Part shown: piece by piece, positions 8,794-15,970 of the stretch
How the letters are laid out: every line of letters starts with the position of its first letter
Position numbering within the stretch: position 1 is the first letter of the stretch
The notes under the pieces: generated by a model
The model's database searches: none
Told to the model about the DNA's origin: nothing
Seen by the model: the letters and a program-made list of their open reading frames with translations, nothing else
Assembly (NCBI GenBank): GCA_016195985.1
Contig: JACPYP010000007.1
Location: 124,001 to 188,000 of the forward strand
Length of the DNA stretch: 64,000 nucleotides
Reading direction: 5' to 3'
DNA from: Acidobacteriota bacterium
GTDB lineage: Bacteria > Acidobacteriota > Holophagae > Holophagales > Holophagaceae
Made by a program: the position numbers and the translations under genes

Positions 8794-9531
8794 ATGACCT
8801 TCCTCTCCACCCTTCGCGCCCTGGCCACGGTCTCCTTGACGACCGCGCTCTTCGCAGGGCCTCCCTACCTCACCGATGACCCCGAGCCCGTGGAGAGGCA
8901 CCACTGGGAGACCTACCTGTTCATGCAGGGGGTGGTCGTGTCCCATGGCACCAAGTCCGGCCTGCTACCCGCCTTCGAGGCCAACTACGGTCCCTTCGCC
9001 AACGCCCAGATCCAGTTCCAGATCCCAGTGGCCTACGAGCAGAAGCCGGATGGCACGCGTGACCATGGCCTTGGCGACCTTCAGGCGGGCTTCAAATACC
9101 GCTTCGTCCAGGAAGGCAACATCCTTCCCCAGATCGCCATCTACCCTCAGGTCCAGGCCCCGACCGGCAACGAACAAGTTGGTCTGGGCAATGGCCACTG
9201 GCGCCTCTACGTGCCCGTCTTGTTCCAGAAGAGCTTCGGCCCTTGGACCACCTATGGCGGCCCAGGTTGGTGGCGGAACCCCGGAGACGGGGAGCAGAAC
9301 TACATGACCTTCGGTTGGCAGGTGCAGCGCAGCTTCGGAGAAACGTTCTCCATGGGGGCCGAGGTCTTCCACCAGGGAGCCGACACCATCGGCGGCACCG
9401 GCTCCACCACTTTCAACCTCGGCTGCGTCAAAAGCCTGGGATCCCGCTTCGCGGCACTCGCAACCCTTGGCCGAGTTTTCCATGGCGAGACCGGCTACCA
9501 GGTCTACCTCGGGGTGCGGGGAACGTTCTAA
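8794..9531 (+). CDS. Outer-membrane beta-barrel protein (MetA/transporter-like)
   Basis: 245 residues with an N-terminal signal peptide (hydrophobic 9-20, cleavage after LFAG). The mature part alternates short amphipathic strands and ends in YLGVRGTF with a C-terminal Phe, the usual barrel-assembly signal. Strand content such as ANAQIQFQIPVAYEQ and GDLQAGFKYRFVQ resembles the 'MetA pathway of phenol degradation'/transporter barrel family. It lies 18 bases after the DUF5916 gene and 78 bases before the cytochrome gene, probably one operon. It may be an outer-membrane channel for the system; substrate unknown. Confidence 0.7.
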   Translation: MTFLSTLRALATVSLTTALFAGPPYLTDDPEPVERHHWETYLFMQGVVVSHGTKSGLLPAFEANYGPFANAQIQFQIPVAYEQKPDGTRDHGLGDLQAGFKYRFVQEGNILPQIAIYPQVQAPTGNEQVGLGNGHWRLYVPVLFQKSFGPWTTYGGPGWWRNPGDGEQNYMTFGWQVQRSFGETFSMGAEVFHQGADTIGGTGSTTFNLGCVKSLGSRFAALATLGRVFHGETGYQVYLGVRGTF

Positions 9532-9609
9532 GACCGAACCACCACCCTTTTCCTTCCCTCACCAACCCACTGCGCGAACGACATCGCGCCCTTTGAAAGG
9601 ACATGCCCC

Positions 9610-10833
9610 ATGAACCCCTTCACCCGCCCAGGGCGAGCCCTCCTCCTGCTGGCGATGCTCGGCACGGCCATGGGAGCCTTCGCCCAGACGATGACCTTCC
9701 CCGACGGCACGGCCACGGACTCCAAGAAGTGCGGCATGTGCCACAAGGCCGTCTACCGCGAGTTCGCCCACGGCTTCGGCAGCGACATCCACAACAACCC
9801 GACCACGATCCCCGGGAAGGAAGGCGAGTCCCTCGACTTCAAGGGCTCCGTGTCGGCCACGGCTACCGCCCATGCCTTCGCCGGGACCGACAACTACCCC
9901 TTGCATGCCCGCGACGCTGAAGAGGGTGGCCGCTCGTGCAACGTGTGCCACTACCCCATGCCCTTCGCCATCCCTGACCTGAACGTGGCCGAGATGACCA
10001 AGCCCACGGCGCGGCCCAAGGACAAGGAAGCGGGCGGCCTGACCTGCGCCAGTTGCCACCTCACGCCGGAGGGCAAAATCCGAGGCGCCCACGCCGTGAA
10101 GGCCCCCCACGAGACCGTAGTGGACCCTGCCATCCAGACTTCAGCCATGTGCGCCTACTGCCACAGCATGGGCAAGCGGGCCTCGGGCAAGCAGACCCAG
10201 ACCTTCTTCGAGTGGCGCGAGGACTTCTTCAAGCCCGGCCTGGGCAAGCAGCAGTGCCAGGACTGCCACATGCCCCGCACGCTTCGGAAGGTGGTCGATA
10301 GCCCTGATGCCCCCGAACGTGCCGTCGCTCGCCACCTCTGGACCGGGGGCCGCTCCCTCCAGCGCCTGAACAGCGCCCTCAGCCTCGTGGCCGTGCAGAC
10401 GGAAGAAGGTAAGGGCACCCTGAACCTTCACTTGATCAACATCGGCGCGGGCCACTCAGTCCCCACCGGCTCCAACCGCCGGGCCATCTACCTCGTGGCC
10501 GAAGTGCTCGATGCTGCCGGGAAAAAGGTAGCCGACGCCGATTGGATGTTCGCCCCCTGGTATGGCCCCCGGCCCGATGACCGCAAGTTCCTGGAAGAGG
10601 ACAAGGCCCGCCCCGATGCCATCGCCGCCACCCAGGCCGACGCCCAGGGCCCCCACGAGGCGCCCATCAAGGCAGGCGAGGAGCGCATCCTACCCTGGGC
10701 CCCCAAGCTGAAGGCAGGCACCTACACAGTGAAGGCTCGGCTCATCTACGACCTGAACCGCTACAACGACCGTTCCTTCAAGGCCGACCAGACCGAGTTC
10801 AACAGCACCACGCTGGCGTTCAGCGTGAAGTAA
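9610..10833 (+). CDS. Five-heme periplasmic cytochrome c (cytochrome c554-like)
   Basis: 407 residues with a signal peptide (hydrophobic 10-22, AFAQ cleavage near 26). Five CXXCH heme sites are seen at Cys41 (CGMCH), Cys110 (CNVCH), Cys146 (CASCH), Cys181 (CAYCH) and Cys216 (CQDCH), all in the first 220 residues. The C-terminal half has no heme motif and looks like a beta-sandwich. The KKCGMCHKAVYREF opening resembles cytochrome c554/c-prime proteins. The start is supported by AAAGGA upstream. Last gene of the chrB-chrA-DUF5916-barrel run, so a link to metal or chromate electron transfer is plausible but unproven. Confidence 0.9.
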   Translation: MNPFTRPGRALLLLAMLGTAMGAFAQTMTFPDGTATDSKKCGMCHKAVYREFAHGFGSDIHNNPTTIPGKEGESLDFKGSVSATATAHAFAGTDNYPLHARDAEEGGRSCNVCHYPMPFAIPDLNVAEMTKPTARPKDKEAGGLTCASCHLTPEGKIRGAHAVKAPHETVVDPAIQTSAMCAYCHSMGKRASGKQTQTFFEWREDFFKPGLGKQQCQDCHMPRTLRKVVDSPDAPERAVARHLWTGGRSLQRLNSALSLVAVQTEEGKGTLNLHLINIGAGHSVPTGSNRRAIYLVAEVLDAAGKKVADADWMFAPWYGPRPDDRKFLEEDKARPDAIAATQADAQGPHEAPIKAGEERILPWAPKLKAGTYTVKARLIYDLNRYNDRSFKADQTEFNSTTLAFSVK

Positions 10834-10888
10834 GGAACTAAGACCTTGCCTCCGGCGGCGGAGAGGATCTTGTCGGAAGAGGCCACCT

Positions 10889-10932
10889 AAAGGAGCAAGA
10901 GGCAGCCTTCAGGGGCCACCTCTTGCTCCTTT
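10889..10932. terminator. Perfect 14-bp hairpin, bidirectional terminator
   Basis: Arms AAAGGAGCAAGAGG (10889-10902) and CCTCTTGCTCCTTT (10919-10932) are perfectly complementary around a 16-base loop. The hairpin lies 55 bases after the cytochrome stop and faces the decayed kinase gene on the other strand. The 3' arm ends in TTT but no long U tract follows, so its strength as an intrinsic terminator is uncertain. It marks the boundary between the chromate operon and the lower-GC island. Confidence 0.7.
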
Positions 10933-10984
10933 CAATTGAACAATCAGGTGATAGCCTCACCCTGCATAGCGCTAGTGGATTTTC

Positions 10985-11284
10985 TCATTGCCTAGAATTC
11001 AGGCTTCTCGTGCAGACATTCGCTCGAGAAGGCACCGTTGCTGCCCTCGCCCCTACCTGCTGCCAGGGGAGACCAGGGCCGCTCTCACGGACTTCCTGGA
11101 TCGGTGTGGACTCCAATCCGTCCGCCAGCCTGCCCCTATCCATCGACGGCTTGATCAGCTTTAAAACAACATCACCTTCAATAGCGTGAGTTGCACCAAA
11201 CACCCATTTTTGTCCGCCTTCACCAATAAGCAATACATTCGCAAGGTCTGGAAAAGTATGCGTCAGCCAAATCGGGGTTATCAC
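10985..11284 (-). pseudogene. Truncated Ser/Thr protein kinase (N-lobe only)
   Basis: The GTG at 11284 has AGGAG 8 bases upstream, inside the stop region of the preceding nuclease gene, so the pair was once an operon. Residues about 15-35 hold a kinase N-lobe: glycine loop GEGGQKWVF followed by GDVVLKLIKP with the beta-3 lysine. After this the reading becomes low-complexity and stops at about 99 codons. No HRD, DFG or APE motifs occur here or in the other frames down to the hairpin at 10932. I read it as the 5' stump of a kinase gene deleted by the neighbouring operon boundary. Confidence 0.55.
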
Positions 11285-11295
11285 TGGCGAAGCTC

Positions 11296-12234
11296 CTATG
11301 CGAGTCCCCGGGCAACTGATGAGCGCCAAGCCCACTCATTGAAAAGCCACGATGCGTATGACTTCGGTTGCTCTTCCGCTCTCACAGGAGATCGCAAGAT
11401 AGGCTCAGGATCACCTACAATCCAGATGCCGACCCCTTCCGATTGGGCGTCTCTAAGGCAATTTCCAGATTTTGGGGACTTTGGCAACAATACGTATGAC
11501 TCGGATGCAAACCATTTATTTAAAGAGGCCTGCTCAACTGCCTTGGAGAAATCGGAAATCTTGGCCTCTAAGGCAATGATATGCCTTACTGCGAAACTAT
11601 TCTTTATGGAGGAGAGCTTCCAGATGGATCCTCGATTAGAGATTAAGCCTAGGTTCGCTAATCGGTCGATCCATCGTTTGATTGGCGTTTGAAGTAAATA
11701 TTTTAATTGTTCTTCCGTTTGTGAACCGTGGCAGGCCAGGATGTGTAGTATTCGGACTTCGTCACGAGTAATACTGGCTCGCTCAGTCATCCAACGATTT
11801 GCAGTTGGTTTGTGCCAGATCACTGCGACTAGATCCGGGAATCCTGAAATCAGTTTAGGTTCTTGGAATATGGTTAGGCGCTGTGTGGGTTTAGTAGAAA
11901 ATGGCAGTTCTAGAAGAAACTGGTTCACCAGGTGCGTTTCGGCCCCGACCCTTGGTCGGCGACCGCCGATGCCTTTGTCGTCGACGCACTGAATCAGGTC
12001 AACCCCTGATTTGCGAACCAGAGGCATAGGCATGTTGCCTAGATATTGTGGTGGACCAGGCACTCTCACGGAACCCATAGACTTCTTCGTCCTCATGAAC
12101 CGCCCACAATTTGGATAGTGGGCAAACGGTAGGAACCTGCCAGAAGCATACCAAGATTTGAGCCAATCGATGGTGCGGAAACATACCACGGTCGCAATAT
12201 TCAGGCGCGTCAATGCTAGTGGGAACTCGCACAA
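11296..12234 (-). CDS. Predicted PD-(D/E)XK nuclease with inserted winged helix
   Basis: 312 codons from a weak TTG; ATGs at 12096 and 12078 are alternative starts, so the N terminus is uncertain. Nuclease-like residues are spread as expected for PD-(D/E)XK: Glu99 (ETHLVNQFL), Asp134 in GFPDLVAVIW, then Glu223 and Lys225 in IIALEAKISDF, followed by the alpha helix AVEQASLNKWF. Between Asp134 and Glu223 lies a winged-helix-like segment (about 155-210, EVRILHILACHGSQTEEQLKYLL). The C-terminal ESYVLLPKSPKS block completes the fold. Base composition is visibly more AT-rich than flanking genes. Followed directly by the kinase stump. Function inferred only from motifs. Confidence 0.55.
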   Translation of the reverse strand: MCEFPLALTRLNIATVVCFRTIDWLKSWYASGRFLPFAHYPNCGRFMRTKKSMGSVRVPGPPQYLGNMPMPLVRKSGVDLIQCVDDKGIGGRRPRVGAETHLVNQFLLELPFSTKPTQRLTIFQEPKLISGFPDLVAVIWHKPTANRWMTERASITRDEVRILHILACHGSQTEEQLKYLLQTPIKRWIDRLANLGLISNRGSIWKLSSIKNSFAVRHIIALEAKISDFSKAVEQASLNKWFASESYVLLPKSPKSGNCLRDAQSEGVGIWIVGDPEPILRSPVRAEEQPKSYASWLFNEWAWRSSVARGLA

Positions 12235-12243
12235 CGGCGGGTG

Positions 12244-12438
12244 TCATCCATAGACAATAGGCCGACCCTTAGTCGATGTCGGGCGGCCTCGGCGCTTGGG
12301 TGATGGCACTTCACCAGGTGTGGAGTTCCTTGGGCGACCTCGCCGAATAGGTGGGGGCGCTTCAGAGAGCACGGACTTCAGGCGTTCCAGGAGGGTCGGT
12401 GTCCGCCGCCCCGAATTGCCGAGATGCCGCAGCTTCAA
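12244..12438 (-). CDS. Small AT-hook-like ORF (doubtful)
   Basis: 64 codons from a TTG start. Two AT-hook cores occur, RRGRPR near residue 33 and KRRGRP near residue 48, in a Pro/Arg-rich chain. The 5' half overlaps the end of the hsdR remnant in another frame and no convincing ribosome-binding site is seen. It could be a chance reading through decayed DNA or a small DNA-binding protein ahead of the nuclease gene. Confidence 0.25.
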   Translation of the reverse strand: MKLRHLGNSGRRTPTLLERLKSVLSEAPPPIRRGRPRNSTPGEVPSPKRRGRPTSTKGRPIVYG

Positions 12439-13030
12439 CTACTATCCGCTCACCCGTCTCGCGGTCTACGTACACGATCTTGTCGGCTTCCTTCACCGGT
12501 ATGCCCAGGAGGCGCACCTGGGAATCGACGTTCACTTAATCGAAGTCGACCAGATAGCCTTCATCGATGGCCTGTTGCAGCCCGTAGACGCGCAGGCGAG
12601 TCGTCTCTTCTACGGGATGGTCCTTGAACCACCCAACGGCTACGGTTGGGTCGGTACAGAACATATCCGCCAGGGCCTCAGGGGCATGAAGTCCATCCAT
12701 GGGTTGCCGGGACATATAGTCCTCCCGGCGAACATCGGCGAACCAGTGCTGCAACCCATTGCTGGAGTAAAGGAAGAGAATCCGATATCCATTCCAATTA
12801 CCAGCCCCATCGACAATATCCCGAGAGTAGCGCTGCGCTTGGACCAGCACCCCCTCTGAACCGACCTCCAGCTTCTTGGCCCCCAGAGCCCCTAAGGGCT
12901 TCCCTTTCATGAACAGAACATAATCAGAAGGTCCGCTGGCGGTGCCGCCCCAGCGGACCCCAATTTGAACCATCCCGTTGATCGATTGAAGCGGCTTCGA
13001 GGGGTCGAGTAGGCCTTCCTGAACACTCAA
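12362..13030 (-). pseudogene. hsdR: Remnant of type I restriction subunit HsdR
   Basis: Fragments typical of HsdR are collinear but shortened. First comes the nuclease region (DYVLFMKGKPLGALGAKK, then AQRYSRDI and FLYSSNGLQHWF) with Gly in place of the catalytic Glu of the usual EAKK. Next is the LHAPEALADMF block. The reading then jumps to YGLQQAIDEGYLVDFD, which in intact proteins lies beyond the helicase motor, so helicase motifs are deleted. An in-frame TAA at 12536 interrupts it; the same frame continues with VNVDSQVRLLGIPVKEADK and VYVDRETGER, also HsdR-like, to a stop at 12362. Clearly non-functional. Confidence 0.7.
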
Positions 13031-13349
13031 ACCTAGAAATAATTGAAAATGGGGTCCGATTTGAATTGGTTAAAAATTTGATTCACAACAATTGACCACT
13101 CGGATTCCGGTCCTACCTTCTTTATTTCAATAATTCAGTCATGAGATCAGTTTCTGACTTCCTGCTCGTCTCCGGGCATGGTCGCTGGAAGATGGGGCTC
13201 TGATTTCTCTTAGGAATGCCCTGTTCGGCTATGTCATGGCCCTCACCTAGGCCACATACGCCTGTTTCACTTTGGCATTTGAAACGAGACAACGGACATC
13301 TGAAAAGAACAAATGACAACTGAAACGAGCCCCGACAACTAAACCGGTT
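13031..13349. other. Non-coding junction between island and bla cassette
   Basis: No gene is supported here. The left part is AT-rich (around 13040-13135). The right part carries iterated GACA(A/T)CT repeats, listed separately. A 65-codon reading on the minus strand (13122-13319) has no recognisable domain. Confidence 0.5.
13295..13345. repeat. Iterated ~20-bp repeats, possible IS21-type end
   Basis: Three copies of a GACAWCTRAAA-like motif begin at 13295 (GACATCTGAAAA), 13315 (GACAACTGAAAC) and 13334 (GACAACTAAACC), spaced 20 and 19 bases; a weaker GACAACGG occurs at 13288. Short repeats at about 20-bp pitch are a feature of IS21-family ends, where they bind the transposase. No istA or istB is present, so this would be a solo end. 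Confidence 0.35.
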
Positions 13350-13390
13350 ACGAAGATTTTCGTTGACTGCTACGAGAGATGTCGTATCTT
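13350..13390 (+). promoter_or_regulatory. blaI promoter with BlaI-type operator dyads
   Basis: A sigma70-like promoter is readable: -35 TTGACT (13363-13368), 16-base spacer, -10 TATCTT (13385-13390). Between them lies the dyad TACGA-N6-TCGTA (13371-13386), which overlaps the -10. A second dyad, ACGAA-N4-TTCGT (13350-13363), abuts the -35. BlaI/MecI repressors bind such dyads and block their own operon, so autoregulation is predicted. The dyad half sites differ from the classical TACA/TGTA but are in the expected place. Confidence 0.65.
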
Positions 13391-13421
13391 TTCGTCACCC
13401 CGCAAACTGGAGCTCTATTCC

Positions 13422-13805
13422 ATGTCCGCTGCAACCCGTCCCACCGATGCCGAACTCGCCATCCTCCGCGTTCTGTGGGAGCGGGGGCCCAGCACGGTCC
13501 GGCAGGTCTTCGAGGTGCTGTCCGAGGAGAAGGACCTGGGCTACACCACCGTCCTCAAGATGCTGCAGATCATGACGGAAAAGGGCCTGGTGCAGCGCGA
13601 GATCACGGACCGCGTGCACATCTTCTCCACAACGCAGACACAGACGGAAACCCGGCAGACCCTGCTGGACGATCTGCTGGACAAGGCCTTCGGCGGCTCC
13701 TCCAAGAGCCTGGTGATGCAGGCCCTGGCCACCCGCAAGACAAGCCAGGCCGAACTGGCTGAGATCCGGAAGATGCTCGATCAGGCAGAAGGGAGGAAGC
13801 GATGA
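13422..13805 (+). CDS. blaI: BlaI/MecI-family transcriptional repressor
   Basis: 127 residues, full length for the family. The N-terminal winged helix is intact (PTDAELAILRVLWERGPSTVRQVFEVL, GYTTVLKMLQIMTEKGLV), followed by the dimerisation helices (LLDDLLDKAFGGS, LAEIRKMLDQ). BlaI proteins repress beta-lactamase and sensor genes until cleaved after BlaR1 activation. The stop overlaps the blaR1 start by 4 bases (ATGA). A promoter with operator dyads lies 30-70 bases upstream. Confidence 0.93.
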   Translation: MSAATRPTDAELAILRVLWERGPSTVRQVFEVLSEEKDLGYTTVLKMLQIMTEKGLVQREITDRVHIFSTTQTQTETRQTLLDDLLDKAFGGSSKSLVMQALATRKTSQAELAEIRKMLDQAEGRKR

Positions 13806-15847
13806 CCATGCTCCTGTCGCTCTTGCTGCAGCCCTGGGCCCAGACCCTCGGCTGGACGCTTCTCCATTTCCTTTGGCAGGGGCTGATCCTGGGCCTGCTG
13901 GCCTGGGGAACCCTCGCCCTCATGAGGGGAGGCAGCGCCCGGGCCCGCTACGGCGTGGCCTGCGCCTTCCTGGTGCTGATGGTGGCCAGCCCCCTGGCCA
14001 CCTACCGGGTGCTGCAGCGCCAGCCCCCGGCGGCGCCCGCCCTCAGCGTGAGCGTGGACGCCACTGCCCCCTCCGGCGAGATTCCGCCTCCAGCCCCGCT
14101 GGCCCAGCGGGTGAAGGCCTCCCTGGATCCCGCCCTGCCCTGGCTGCTGGCCGCCTGGGCCGCGGGCGTGCTGGCGCTGTCCCTGCGCTTCCTGGGCAGC
14201 TGGCTGCGGGTGCAGCGGCTGCGCCGGCGCAGCGCGGTGCCGGTGCCCTCCGAATGGCATCTGATCCTTTCCCGCCTTTGCCGCGACCTGAAGCTCTCCC
14301 GCACGGTGCGGCTGCTGCAGTCCGCGGCGGTGGAAGTGCCCACGGCCCTGGGCTGGCTGCGGCCCGTGATCCTGCTGCCCGCCTGCGCCCTGGCGGGCCT
14401 CAGCCCCCTTCAATTGGAAGCCATCCTGGCCCACGAGCTGGCGCACATCCGCCGGGGCGATTTCGTGGTGAACCTGCTCCAATCCCTGGTGGAAGTGCTG
14501 CTCTTCTACCATCCGGCCGTCTGGTGGCTGTCCGCCCGCATCCGCGCCGAGCGCGAGCTCTGCTGCGACGACGTGGCCGCAGATCTCTGCGGCGATCCCC
14601 TGATCCTGGCCCGTGCCCTGACCGATCTCGAGTCCCTGCGCGAGCCCATCGCTCCATCTCCCACCCCTCTGGCCATGGCCGCCAATGGAGGCTCCCTCAT
14701 GCACCGCGTCCGCCACCTGCTTCATCCCGCCCTGCCCATCACCAGCGGGGCCCGCGCCACCGCCCTGGCCGTGTTGGCCGCCTCCCTTCTGGGCGCCGCC
14801 GGGGTGGCCATGCAGGACAAACCGAAGGACGGCGCTGAGCCCGAAAAGACCACCCGCATCCGCGTGGCCGACGGCGACCGGAACCTGAACGTGTCCATGA
14901 AGGGCGATGTCCAGATCAACAGCGAGGCCCCGGAACCCGTGGTGGTGGCCGGCGACGGCAGTTTCTCGGTGGAGGAAAAGAAGGATGGCAAGAAGCGCGT
15001 CTACGCCGCCGTCAAAGGCAAGGCGACCTACACCGTGGACGGCGCGGAAAAGCCCGTGGACAAGGACGTCCGCGACTGGCTCCGGGAAGTCCTGCGCAAC
15101 GTCAAGCGCAACGAATACGCCCGCGTGCGGGTGATGGAGGTCAAGCGGCGCCACATGGAAAGCCGGGAGCGCGCGATGGAAGCCAAGGGCCGGGCCATGG
15201 AGGCCCAGGGCCGCGCCTTGGAAGCGAAGATGCGGCAGCTCGAACTGCGCGACCCGAGCATGAGTGCCGAGGACCGGGCCAAGCTGCAGGCCGAGACCGA
15301 CCAGTTGAAAGCCGAAGGCGAAAAGCTCAAGGCCGAGGGCGAACGCTTCAAGGAGGATGGCGAGCGTTTCAAGGAACAGGCCGAGCGGTTCAAGCAGAGC
15401 CATGAATTCAAGCACATGATCGAGGAGGCCCGGAAGGCCGGGCGGGAAGTTCATGTGGAGGTGCACCGCAAAGGCGAGGGAGGCGCCGAAGCCATCGTGA
15501 CGGGACCCGGAGGGAGCGGCCACGACTTCACCTGGATCAACCCCGGCGATTTCGAGGGCCTCGACATCGCGGAGGATATCCACATCCCTCCCATCCACAT
15601 CCCCAAGGTCCGCGTGAAGACCTTTTCCCGCGGCGGCGAGACCGATCCCAAGGCCGAGATGGCCGAGATCCAGGTGGAATTGAAAGCCCTCCAGGCCCGG
15701 CTGGACCAGTTGCAGCACCAGATCGCCACCCCGCCCAAGCCTCCCAAACCGCCCAAGCCGCCGGTGGCTCCCAAGGCCGTCCATCCCTCCGTCCCAGCCC
15801 CCCCGGCGCCCCCCGCCCCGGACGCGCCTCCCGCGCCGGGCGTGTAG
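13802..15847 (+). CDS. blaR1: BlaR1-type M56 sensor metallopeptidase
   Basis: 681 residues. Residues 1-100 and 120-140 hold membrane helices. The zinc site HELAH is at 211-215 with the downstream acidic RERELCCDDVA block, and a last helix lies at about 318-336. This is the M56 peptidase that inactivates BlaI. The periplasmic C-terminal part (about 340-681) is unusual: no penicillin-binding SXXK/SXN/KTG domain is visible. Instead there is a beta-rich stretch, a long charged coiled coil (about 430-545, rich in GERFKE/MEAKGRAM units), and a Pro/Lys/Ala tail. What it senses is therefore unclear. Coupled to blaI. Confidence 0.88.
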   Translation: MTMLLSLLLQPWAQTLGWTLLHFLWQGLILGLLAWGTLALMRGGSARARYGVACAFLVLMVASPLATYRVLQRQPPAAPALSVSVDATAPSGEIPPPAPLAQRVKASLDPALPWLLAAWAAGVLALSLRFLGSWLRVQRLRRRSAVPVPSEWHLILSRLCRDLKLSRTVRLLQSAAVEVPTALGWLRPVILLPACALAGLSPLQLEAILAHELAHIRRGDFVVNLLQSLVEVLLFYHPAVWWLSARIRAERELCCDDVAADLCGDPLILARALTDLESLREPIAPSPTPLAMAANGGSLMHRVRHLLHPALPITSGARATALAVLAASLLGAAGVAMQDKPKDGAEPEKTTRIRVADGDRNLNVSMKGDVQINSEAPEPVVVAGDGSFSVEEKKDGKKRVYAAVKGKATYTVDGAEKPVDKDVRDWLREVLRNVKRNEYARVRVMEVKRRHMESRERAMEAKGRAMEAQGRALEAKMRQLELRDPSMSAEDRAKLQAETDQLKAEGEKLKAEGERFKEDGERFKEQAERFKQSHEFKHMIEEARKAGREVHVEVHRKGEGGAEAIVTGPGGSGHDFTWINPGDFEGLDIAEDIHIPPIHIPKVRVKTFSRGGETDPKAEMAEIQVELKALQARLDQLQHQIATPPKPPKPPKPPVAPKAVHPSVPAPPAPPAPDAPPAPGV

Positions 15848-15865
15848 ACGCCATCTCGTCCACCC

Positions 15866-15892
15866 AAGGGCCCGCCACGCGGGCCCTTCTTG
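15866..15892 (+). terminator. Hairpin terminator after blaR1
   Basis: Perfect 10-bp arms AAGGGCCCGC (15866-15875) and GCGGGCCCTT (15879-15888) around a CAC loop, followed by CTTG. It lies 18 bases after the blaR1 stop and 78 bases before the beta-lactamase, so read-through or a separate promoter is needed for the enzyme gene. Confidence 0.75.
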
Positions 15893-15970
15893 CGCTTGGG
15901 CCCCGGATGGAGCGAAAGCTGTTGCGAAGCCGATCCCCGCCCGCCAAGGTGGTCCTTCGAGGTGCGCCCC

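Noticed and set aside
7327-8946. 539-codon minus-strand ORF
   Set aside because: Shadow of the DUF5916 gene; no ribosome-binding site and no motif.
13040-13100. GGGGTCCGATTTGAATTGG segment as a transposon end
   Set aside because: Resembles sequences seen beside some insertion elements but there is no partner repeat or transposase here.
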